64,000 bases of DNA, taken from Onchidella celtica. Its lineage: Eukaryota > Mollusca > Gastropoda > Systellommatophora > Onchidiidae. Positions 39,301 to 49,400 of the stretch are shown one piece after another. Below the pieces are notes generated by a model that was not told the DNA's origin, searched no databases, and saw nothing but the letters and a program-made list of their open reading frames with translations. The translations under genes were made by a program, and so were the position numbers. The stretch is from assembly GCA_963931925.1 (NCBI GenBank), contig OZ007569.1, positions 67,883,250 through 67,947,249 on the forward strand. The letters run 5' to 3'. The number at the start of each line of letters is the position of its first letter. Positions within the stretch are counted from its first letter, which is position 1.

Positions 39301-42300
39301 CACTATATATTAGGACAGTGTATGCCAAGTAATTATTCCTCAGATTCCGACGATACCTTCTAGTTTCTTTACAATCTTTCCTAAGAGAACTGTGAAAACA
39401 GAAGCGCAGAAAAGTACGTTCTTAAGCAGAGCAGGGGACTTTCTCCGAGCTGGTTCTGAGAACTTAACTGAGGTCGGAAGACAAGAATGGCTCTGCTCAG
39501 CGGTAGTCTTTTTTTTTTAATACGGAAGAAAGGCTTCCGGAGCCAGACCTAAGAAATATGACTTTCCAGGTGACGTCGCCATACAAAATTATTAAAGTAT
39601 TTCCAGATTGAAGCAGGAACATCAGTTTACAGAGTTACACTTTTAAAAATGATTGTTTTTTTCATGAAAATCTATTTGCCGTACTTCAATACTGCATTTC
39701 TATAGGTTTTACACACACATACTGCCGCATACATGATAGTTCAACTATCAGTTAGCATTGTCTATCATGAGATCACAGCAACAGGAAGTATAACCATTTG
39801 CTGCTTAAGTCAGTCGATAATTACTTCATTTCATATTTCATTCAACTGGCCGGCCGATGTTTTGGACTTTGCTTTTTAAACAAAGAATAAAGTTCGACAT
39901 GAAATTTCAACAGCGTGGCAGTTTTGCTGTAACTACGAATGGGCGCAATTCACTGTGTAAGATACAGCTTTGGTGTAATATTTAAACGGTCAGATCTGCA
40001 GATTTTCCACTTTACATTCAAGCCTGTTTTCCATGAGCATGCTGTGCCCCAATGCATGATATTCAGGATTGATAGAACGTGAAGCACACGAGAGGGCTGG
40101 CTTTAATAAATTCTGCTCTTCGATCATTCCTTGAACATGACGTGCGATCGGTATCGAATCTTTTGCTTTTCCTTTGCATTTCAAATGAATGTTCGGACAG
40201 TGCACGTCTTTGAAGAACTGTCTTCTGAAATGGGGCTCAGCATGATGTGTGCCACTTAAAAGGATGTTTTCCTCTCTCAACCTGTCCTCCGACACCAGAT
40301 AAAGCTCATAAAAACAACAAAAAACCGCATAACCATCTGTATGCATGCTGCTCGCGAGCCGGCCTAAAAGGGCAAACACGAAGTCTCCATTCAGTATCAG
40401 TCAGATTAACAGATGGCGTGCGTGAGCCGCATGTGCAAGCGCATAAAACTAGCATAACAATAGACGTCTCTCTGAGCAGCGTTAGGGATCAGTGAAGACC
40501 TTGATCAGCTCATATTGACTAGGCTTTTAGTGGAGTTTTTCAATCAGGGCTCTGTATTAACTGCGTTCCAAATAATAACATTGTTATAGTAGATAGCCTT
40601 GCAGTATTTATAACTGACGTGAGATTATTTTTTTTCATCACGTTAAAAAAAATATATAAAAAAATAAAATAAATACAACAGTTTTAGTAAGCCATCAGTG
40701 CTGCTGCTAATACAAGCTTTATTGTTGGCCCGAGGCTTTTGATAAAACAAATTCGTTTTCCTCAGGATAATAGAGTTACTAAATATTTTTTTAAAGTTTG
40801 AAATAATAAAACTGTCTTACTGTTTATGTTCAGGATGAATGTTCAGTACACTGGTCGAGTTATGTGCCGGTGTCCATATTAGCACACCGAAGGAAACACA
40901 CGGATCATCAGTCTTAACCTTCGGCCGTAAGATCAAGTGGCTTGTCCTTTCTTCTGCTTCCTGCATGCACCAGACTTTTTATTTTATAATTCCATCTCCT
41001 GGTTGTTTACAGCAATATTATCAACAGACTGTAAAATTTCTAGATCTTTATTGATTTTCTTGCAGATACCCAGCCTTCGGCTATTTACTGAGAATCTTTA
41101 AAAAAAAATCGCAAAGATTCTGTGACACAAACCCTATAAATACACAGTGCGCATTGAGAATTCAAGTGAAATAAGCTGGCGCATGAAAAAATATCATGAA
41201 AACTAGATGAAAGGTACAAAGGGAGACAGAGAATGCAAACATTTCGCCAGTTTGTAACGATAAATGGCATTTAAAGATCGCAGTTTACTTGTAAAGCTCC
41301 CAAAATAGACTAGAATTGTAAGCATGTCAGATTGTCCAAACATATGTTCTTGCTAACATCGCATGAACAAAGACATCGCCGTTTGGAATGTTTACAGGCA
41401 TTAAAAATCCTTTATCAAAAATTCGATATATCCAGACCAAATTAATATAATTCAGCTTGTAATTTATTTTATTAATTCTGAACACACTAGCGGAGTAACT
41501 GTATATGTGGATGTGACATTAAGGCTTGGTTATCTTATCCACCACTGGAAGGGATCAGTTAGGCCGATCTACAGAATCTGTGTAACATGGCTTTTCTTTT
41601 AAATAGATGACACAGAGGTATTTGTGTTTCCCATAAATGTAGTTCTTTGTCTATGTCTTGATCAATTCTACTGGCTTAGGAAACGATTTAAATTCAGATT
41701 TCTGTTTATAACAATGGCAATGTTTTTCGACGGTCAGAAATTAACGTATTTACCATTTTCCTTGTCATGATTAGATTTGTATGTCAACATAGAGAGATAT
41801 TTAAATTATTCAAGTTATATCCACGTGGTAGGATCGACAGCGAAGGTTTGCAAAACACACCCACATGGCTGCTCATGATGCTGATCGTTGTTTCTTACTG
41901 TGGAGATCTTGCCCACATCGGGCGTGGAGGTTTGTCAGTCCTACCCTTGTACTTTATAACTGACTGTTTTCAATGATCACTTTTTTTTTCTTTGTAACAT
42001 TTACAAGGATGTGTTTATGGAGTTAAAAATAAAAAACGACAATTAAAAGTATTTTCTCCAATATGATGTGACACGGTGAAACAATAATTTTTTTGTTTTC
42101 TATGAAACAAATTTCTTTTGGATAATATGGCAACTAATATTACTAGATGGATATTTTCACCACCGCGGGAAGCCCTACAGCCAATAATATGATAGCCGGC
42201 CACAACAAGGAGTTTTCATTAAAACGGTTTGTCCCTTCCGCCTTGGAAGACACAGGTCTCTAGAGTTTCATAAACACTGCATAGAAGAGGAGGGAATTAT

Positions 42301-43154
42301 GGATATGTCAAAGGTTTTTATCGCTGGTGGAGATGTAAATTGTTGTTGTGGAAGGTTTTTACGACGCTCTTTCTTTTCACTCGAGAAGTTGATACTTGTG
42401 TTTATGTGCAATAAAATCCTGCCCCTGGACGTCAGTCAATTTCCACACAATTTCTGAATCAAAGACTTCATTATAGCTCGGCAAAGCTAGCTTGAAATGA
42501 CGGCAGGTCTTTGTCTTCTCCTAAAGGAGTTAATATCTTGATTTTTTTACAATGATATGAGGAAGTCCCTTCGATAATGCTGTATCTGGGCTGTTTGGAA
42601 TGGAGAGGGTTAAAATCATTGCGTAATGAGTGTAGATTCAGAAAGGTCACTGAGAGACCTTGGAAGACAAGAATCTTACCGTGAATTTTGTTGTGATTGT
42701 ATGCGGACGACATAAGAATATAACGCATTATGTAATGATATGTTTGGTAACCTATTCGAACGAGGTAAAGGTGACTTTCAACATCGTATTTCCTCGAGGG
42801 AGGTTATGGAGGGCAAAAGACGTGAGGAAATTACACGAGATTTAAAGGAGTAGTTGAGAGGAAATCAATGCTGGAGATCGAAAACATTTCAGCTCAAGAT
42901 TGGTTAACTATGGCGAGGGCTTAGCATCCACGGACATGAACATTTTATCTTGGTAAGGTCAGAGGTGTTTCCTTCAGTGAGAAAGATGGGGGAATTGTTA
43001 ATTATGGCTTTTAGAACTCGCATGAACGTGTGTGAATATATTTCCATATAATATTTTCGTCGGGCAGACAGGATATATAGATAGACTGATACAGGCAGAC
43101 AAGTAGACAGACGGACAGTCAGGGAATGGCAGTGCGGACCATCGGATGGATTAA
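36346..43154. other. Long non-coding stretch, no gene recognised
   Basis: About 6.8 kb with no frame that I can assign. It includes the short segment shared with 5.4 kb (36426-36475), a G run near 38720 and A/T-rich low-complexity sequence near 40640-40670. A YADD-like reading at about 42698 was rejected as chance. Confidence 0.5.
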
Positions 43155-43155
43155 C

Positions 43156-43248
<93 letters not shown>

Positions 43249-43317
43249 TATAGATAGATAGATAGATAGGTAGATAGGTAGATACATAGATACATAGATA
43301 CATAGATAGATAGATAC

Positions 43318-43367
<50 letters not shown>

Positions 43368-43368
43368 G

Positions 43369-43411
<43 letters not shown>

Positions 43412-43432
43412 TGATAGATAGATAGATAGATA
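43155..43432. repeat. (GATA)n microsatellite with variant block
   Basis: A GATA array of about 280 bp. Its middle (about 43268-43320) is made of GGTA, ACATA and TACATA variants, with near-pure GATA on both sides. The long YLSIYLSI frames on the minus strand come from the repeat. Confidence 0.95.
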
Positions 43433-45806
43433 ACGTTTTTGTGGTATCAGAGAAGTGAACTAGAGATAAACAAAGATAGGTAGAGAAGAAGAAAGAAAGA
43501 GGAGGAAGGGAAAGGTATTCATAAGTCGATGGTGACTGGCAAGAGATAAATCGTCAAGATCAGTAACGTCTGATATCTACCGTGGTAAGGTCAGTTGTAT
43601 AAAGAGGGGTGATGTATACACAGAGTGAGCACCCTGATGGTCCAACAGTCAAGACTCATGCTGTGAATTCAAGGGGTCTCGCCCTGATGACCCATCTTCT
43701 GTTGACACTCAAAGGCGCCCAGGAACTACAGCAGCTTTCTTGTTTCTTGCCGATTCTCAGCCTCACTTGAAAGTGTTTTATGAAAGGATTCCTTTATGTG
43801 GTGGCCCGTTTCTCTTGCTAAATCAGTGTCCTCATGATGTATGGCCGTCTTGTTTTCCTTACTGGAACGGTGACTGTCAACAGAATAAAAGGTCCATCTC
43901 TGAGTGGCAGTACGACTTCTTTATTGAAATTAAAGCGTGTGAAGTTCTGGTCCACATAATAATTATACCAGTACCAACCCCTCGAGAGCACTTCACTTGG
44001 GATTTTTTTTATATATATATAGGCTACGGGGTCAGTAGGACCTTCATCCATCAAGGAAGATTTCTGTTTCTCCTGGTTTCCTTAAATAGAACATCTTAGC
44101 TCCCCATTTCATTCAATATTTTATGAGGACATGATGTTTTCATTTAACTAACTGCATATTGCACATAAGTTAAACGTTGTTGTGTGATAATTTCGATAAG
44201 CATTTATAGATGGGCTTCTCAGGTTTCCTTAAACAAGCCAAAAGAATTAATTACTTACTTAAGGAATTTAAAAAAGTTGAATTTGGATGAAAATCTTCAG
44301 TAACGAGTTTTTTTCTTTCACAATTCATTGTGCAAGTTTCTTGAAACTTGCGACTGCCGTAGAGTTTTGCAAAATACAATTCTTTTTGTTCTTGTTTTGA
44401 GACAATTCAACTTCACACAAATCCGTTCTGAAACCCCACATCTTCACTCTCTCTCTCTCTCTCTCTGTGGGGCCTTTTTATGTGTATGTATGTGTGTGTG
44501 TGTCTATTAATTATTATTTATTCATAACTGCGGAATTGGCAGCATAAACTGAAGGTTCCAAGCATGTATCTGGGGAGAAAATGATTGGTTCTCTACCCGG
44601 ATTACGTTTCTGTCGAGAAACTCATTTTTTTAGAGTCCGTCTGAAATGGCCGGCACCCCAGGACCTTGATGATAACGCCTCTCCGAACAGCACGCAGGCG
44701 GGAATATGATTTTTTATATTATTATTATTATTTACGTGCATTTATGCCTGTATATGTGTGAGTTTGTATGCTCTGAGTGTATGCTGACCGGGGGGGGGGG
44801 GGGAGCGGCGCTTGGGTATGGGGGTGGAGGAGAGCCATTTATATCATATGCTTACATGGATGCCTGTCAACGCACTTCACAGTGAGGAGCGATAACGGTA
44901 TGCAAGCGAGGGAATACCAGCCAGAACTTCACAGTTGGATGTTCCCCCGCTGAAGTTCTTGTTTGATCGTGGCGTGAGAAACGCTATTTCCGCCGTGTTC
45001 TCTTTGATAGGTTTAGACTCGCTAAATATATTTGTTTCATCTGGCATTCTCCGTGTCTGTGGTCCCAGAAAAACATAAAACTCACGAGTAGCCATTGTTC
45101 TATACATAGCTAGAATTCGAGGGGTAGACAATGCTTTGTCTTGCTACTTTAGCAACATTTTACACTGTCCATTGTTGGGTTACCCCACAGAAAGAATAGT
45201 GAAACAAGAGTAGCGATAGCGACAAAAATAACATCAAGAACAACAGCAGCAAAAACAATAACAACAAAAGCAGACCTTCATCAGCCAGCTGTCAACTTCA
45301 CAGACTGGGAAACTAGGTTGTGACGTAATAAGATCGTCCTTCACATGTAATTTGTTACTGTTGTTTTATTCATAACATACAACTTGTTTTCCTTGAGTCC
45401 AGAAAGTTCGTGTCTCAGATCTATTATTCTATTCCGGTTCCAAATTAAATCTGGCCGCAGAGCCAGTGGTCATATGGTTAGTGTTTGCAATAACTCAACC
45501 TTGATTTCCAGATTCTTGTTAAAAATCCTTTTAGTGGCGTAGAGCAGGAAACACGTCTGTCTGGCGCTCAGTAGAGATGGTCATCGGGAGATATTCTACA
45601 AGTATAGGAACGGTTGACAGATTTAGTGGTTGTGTCGTGGTTTCACTTTCTGCCAACCAGACAGTCCCAGTCTCCACTCACAGTGTTTCTGCAGTCACTT
45701 AACAGGGGTGTGATATTATCAGTTTCATTGCTGTTGTTTTTACCACCCCACCCTCCATCCCCTCTTCAAAGAAACAAACAAACAAATATAACGGCTTTTC
45801 ATTGAC
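43433..45806. other. Non-coding, no gene recognised
   Basis: A short CT run near 44445-44466, a TATA-rich run near 44010-44021 and a G run near 44790. No recognisable gene. Confidence 0.5.
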
Positions 45807-45894
45807 GTGATGAGTCTCACAGTTCTCTTCTCAAAATAGTACTAGACGAAGATTACTAGTACTATTTTGAGAAGAGAACTGTATGATTCATTAT
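45807..45894 (+). ncRNA. Near-perfect 88-nt hairpin, candidate small-RNA precursor
   Basis: The inner arms 45820-45844 and 45857-45881 are perfectly complementary over 25 bp, with a 12-nt loop (45845-45856). Pairing continues outward to 45807 and 45894 with one 2-nt internal mismatch and three G-T positions. These would be G.U pairs only if the plus strand is transcribed. The size and shape resemble a pre-miRNA. Perfect 25-bp pairing is more than most animal miRNA precursors have, so a young inverted duplication or tiny fold-back element is the main alternative. Confidence 0.4.
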
Positions 45895-46330
45895 AAGTCA
45901 AGTGTTCATTTGGGCTACATTCATAAGCAGACTCCAAATATTTATCTATAGCTGAAGAAACATGTTCTACTAATGATAAAAGCAGTCCTGGATACTTCCA
46001 CGAAGTTGAGAGTTAAAATAAAAATTAATGTCTCATCGTGGAGTCTTGATTCTTCGTCAAAGCCCGTCAATTATTTTTCTCACAGTGGTTGTTTAGTTTA
46101 TTGCCATAGAAACGACCATGCCAGGTAATAATATTGACCTGTCAGTTAGCAACATAATGAACAATCATACCAGTTTTCACAGAAAGAAAAGAAAGCCATA
46201 ATCTGTATGAGACGCATGAATCAACATGAAATGGTCAGTGGAGAGGTTTACGAGATCACGATGACATGCATGGTGGAAAATGTTTATAACTTGCGTCGTT
46301 GTCCCGTCTTTTGTTATTGTGTGGCTTGTT

Positions 46331-46333
<3 letters not shown>
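45895..46333. other. Non-coding, no gene recognised
   Basis: Nothing identifiable. Confidence 0.5.
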
Positions 46334-46368
<35 letters not shown>

Positions 46369-46508
46369 TCCCTCTCACACTCTCTTTCTCTCTTTCCCTC
46401 TCACTCTGCCTTTCTCTCTCTCACCTCCACTCTGTCTGTCTGCTCTGCCTTTCTAATTCTCTCTGTCTCTGTCTCTCTCTTTCACCCTCTCTTTCTCTCT
46501 CCCTCCCT
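46334..46508. repeat. CT-rich microsatellite
   Basis: Imperfect CT array with CCCTCT and TGTCTG variants. Confidence 0.95.
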
Positions 46509-47091
46509 GGCCACTGAGATACCATGCTATGCACTGTGCTATAACTGAGGTAGCTTTGCAGAACAGTTAGTATTTCAAAGGGAATCCTCTTGAAGTTCAC
46601 AAAATATTTTTAAAAACCACAGAAAATCTGTGGGGTATCAGCAAAAAAACTAGGACCAGACTTCTTGAAGCTCGTGGGTTATCTGTGAGGTTGATTTAAG
46701 GTAAATAACGCTTGCGATGTTTATTCGTTGGCATTTGTGCATGCGACACATAAATAGTTTTAACCATCGAAAGAAATCTCCAAAACAGTCTGCAAGAATT
46801 CATTGAAATTGTTAGGACCCAGAGGACTAAAGCATCGAAAAGCGGTGACAGTTTTCAGAATGACAAACTCCTGAGCAAACCTAGAGAGAGGGTTTATTAA
46901 GACACTGCAGAATCGCCCAACTTACCCCAGGCTCTCAATGCTTTCCTTGCCACATTGATTAAACATTGGAAAGTGGTTAACAAATTACTGACAGATGACC
47001 CGGGAAAAAAACTCGGACAGGAAACGCTACAGGCACTTTCGACTACAAAACGCAGCGTGGAAAATGTAGGGCTTAACATCGAATAAATAAT
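46509..47091. other. Non-coding flank of the LTR element
   Basis: No gene recognised. Confidence 0.5.
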
Positions 47092-47096
47092 ATTGT
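47092..47096. repeat. Target-site duplication, left
   Basis: ATTGT directly precedes the left LTR and is repeated at 54116-54120 right after the right LTR. A 5-bp duplication is typical of Ty3/Gypsy integrases. Confidence 0.9.
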
Positions 47097-48212
47097 TGTC
47101 ACAAATCCCAGACTGGGAGATGTAATAAGTTATGACAGGACAACAATCACGAACGAACAAGTTTAACACTTAACAGAACAACCCATCAGACTCACACATT
47201 TATTAAACATAATTATACATATAATAGCGCAATTACATACATGATATTATTGAAATGACTTGCCGTACACGGCCTTATTCTCACACACACTCTCCCTCGG
47301 ATCCACAATCCGGTAGTTACTCCTAAAGGCACTTCGGCCTCAGCCTCTCCCCTCAGGGTCTTAATAGCACCTTAGTAATTCACTGGCACCGCAGTCTCTC
47401 CTGTATCACCGCCTATTGTCATACAACTTATCAGTTCACTTGCCCATCAACATGGCAATACTATGGTATCTCATTCACTCTCATATCTACGTCCCTGTCC
47501 GTGGCCTGACTGCCACGACTTTAGGTGCCTCTACTGTCCTACACCGACAGTCTCACTTCTGGCCTATGTCTGGCCTCCGGCCCTATGCTGGCCTATCACT
47601 TGTGCTCATCGAGGTGGCTCTTCGGCCCCGTCCCCGACACCTACAAGAATAACATTACATTGGTATAACACCCTTCCATTCTATTCACTCCACCTCTCCT
47701 TACAACTCATGAAGTGTACACATAATAGTTCACCTTTCACTCACCACACATTTTACGGTAACACATCTCCATCGGAGTATACAATACTCACTCGTGCTAC
47801 AAATCCATGAACTCACTTTCATCTATCGCTCATGGCGCACATTGCTATATCCAATATCAAAGACTTCCACATTCCTCACATATACTTATTCACATCATGG
47901 TAATAGACGAATATAATATAATACATCAATCATAATAATCAATCAACGTTCTACATACCAGTCATTACTGGAAAGACTCTCTCGATAGTCTTCTCGACTG
48001 CTCCCTGTATGTCCGCCCGATGGGCTCTTATTCACAGGTCCGCTTCGTAGGACCTTCTAACTTGCAGTGATAGTAATGTAACGCTTTCGTCTCATTCAGA
48101 CCCCCCCACTCATGACATGCACGACTTCTCACTTGTCTCCGTGCGTTAATTTTACTCTCCTCCTTTCCCCCCCCCCCGTAATTATTAACTATCGCTCACT
48201 CCACTCGTGACA
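47097..48212 (-). repeat. 3' LTR (left copy)
   Basis: 1116 bp, TGTCACAAATC at the left and CACTCGTGACA at the right on the plus strand; the ends are themselves an inverted TGTCAC/GTGACA. A minus-strand AATAAA is at 47199-47204, a candidate polyadenylation signal. Open frames inside are not protein genes; they occur identically in the other LTR. Confidence 0.93.
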
Positions 48213-48235
48213 TCATCCCCCACCCCAAAAAAATT
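48213..48235 (-). promoter_or_regulatory. Polypurine tract
   Basis: On the minus strand, immediately before the 3' LTR, the sequence is TTTTTTTGGGGTGGGGGATGA. A purine-rich tract at this position primes plus-strand DNA synthesis. Confidence 0.75.
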
Positions 48236-48563
48236 AATGCAATTAATTTCAAATCGCATCAAGATGACTGTCAACGAGTGAGCCTGGGCAATACCTACAT
48301 TAAAAATGACCTACCAATGCCCCCCAGCACATAAAATACCGGAATCAGGGGAAAATATGGGGATCAATATGCCATGCATTATGCATATATGTATCACATC
48401 ATCAATAGCTAACTAAACTTAATACTTAATACAGAATCAAAAACCAATCAACCTATCAACCATTCTTCATATATTTATAATGTCACTATTTTAAAGTCGA
48501 CTCATTCACACAGATCATGTCAATGTTCCTGTCCTCCGATGTATAAACTCCTGAACTCTTCCC
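48236..48563. other. 3' untranslated part of the LTR element
   Basis: About 330 bp between the RNase H stop codon and the purine tract. No frame recognised. Confidence 0.6.
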
Positions 48564-49400
48564 TTAGGCTCGACTAAGGTAGTCGGCGATATGATTGCTG
48601 GTTCCTGGAATTGGTTGAATAACGAAGGTGTACGGCTGCAAAGCCAATGCCCATCTAGACAAGCGTGGGCTGGACGAACGATTCTTCGACAAAAACGTTA
48701 GTGGCTTGTGGTCTGTCTGGATACAAAAGTCTCGTCCCATGAGATAACGTCCTAATTTCTGGACGGACCACACAATGGCAAGACACTCACGCTCTATCAC
48801 AGAATACTTTCTTTCTCTCTGCAATAACTTCCTACTGACATAACATACAGGATGGAGACATTCGTTCTTCTCCTGTAGAAGACAAGCGCCGACACCAGAG
48901 TCCGACGCATCCGTTCTGAGGATAAAATTAGATCGAAAATCGGGTAATATCAGAATGGGTGACGATGATAATGCTGTCACCAAATTATCAAATGCTGTCT
49001 GACACTCAGACGTCCACTGGACCTTATCGGGTTGTCCCTTCTTAGTAAGGTCAGTAAGAGAAGATGACAAGGAGGAAAAATTTGGAATGAACTTTCTGTA
49101 ATAATTTAAAATTCCCACTAAGCTTCTGACTTGTTTCTTTGTTTTTGGGATTTGCAACCCTACTAATTTGTCAATTTTTGTTCCTTCAGGCCTCTGAACA
49201 CCTCTACCCACGATATGTCCTAAGAATACTATCTCTGGACATGCCAAATCCATCTTTGCGGGTTTAGTAGTTAACCCAAAATGACGTAATCGTTCCAAAA
49301 TTACTGTTAGTGTCTGAATATGATCAGACCATGTCGACGTATGACATGCTATATCGTCAAAGAATGACACGACATTAGGTATGTCCTTTAGCACCAGTAT
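48564..49400 (-). pseudogene. Truncated RT plus intact RNase H of the LTR element
   Basis: Would copy element RNA into DNA and remove the RNA strand. The minus frame becomes RT-like at about 49400 with KDIPNVVSFFDDIACHT, where FFDD is the catalytic YxDD-type motif C. It continues through the thumb (LGHIVGRGVQRPEGTK) and connection to a full RNase H: RTDASDSGVGACLLQE, YSVIERECLAIVWSVQ, TDHKPLTFLS and NHIADYLSRA, carrying the D, E, D and D residues. Everything before motif C is absent, including the motif A catalytic aspartate and motif B, so RT cannot work. The open frame extends to an ATG at 49520, but those first 40 or so residues are just the integrase C-terminus in another frame. Confidence 0.85.

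Noticed and set aside
42698-42720. YADDIRI reading resembling an RT active site
   Set aside because: Stop codons lie on both sides within a few codons, and no other RT motif is nearby. Chance match.
47416-47810. 78- and 115-residue plus-strand frames found identically at 53318-53712
   Set aside because: They lie inside the two LTRs, antisense to the element. Duplication of the LTR explains the identity.
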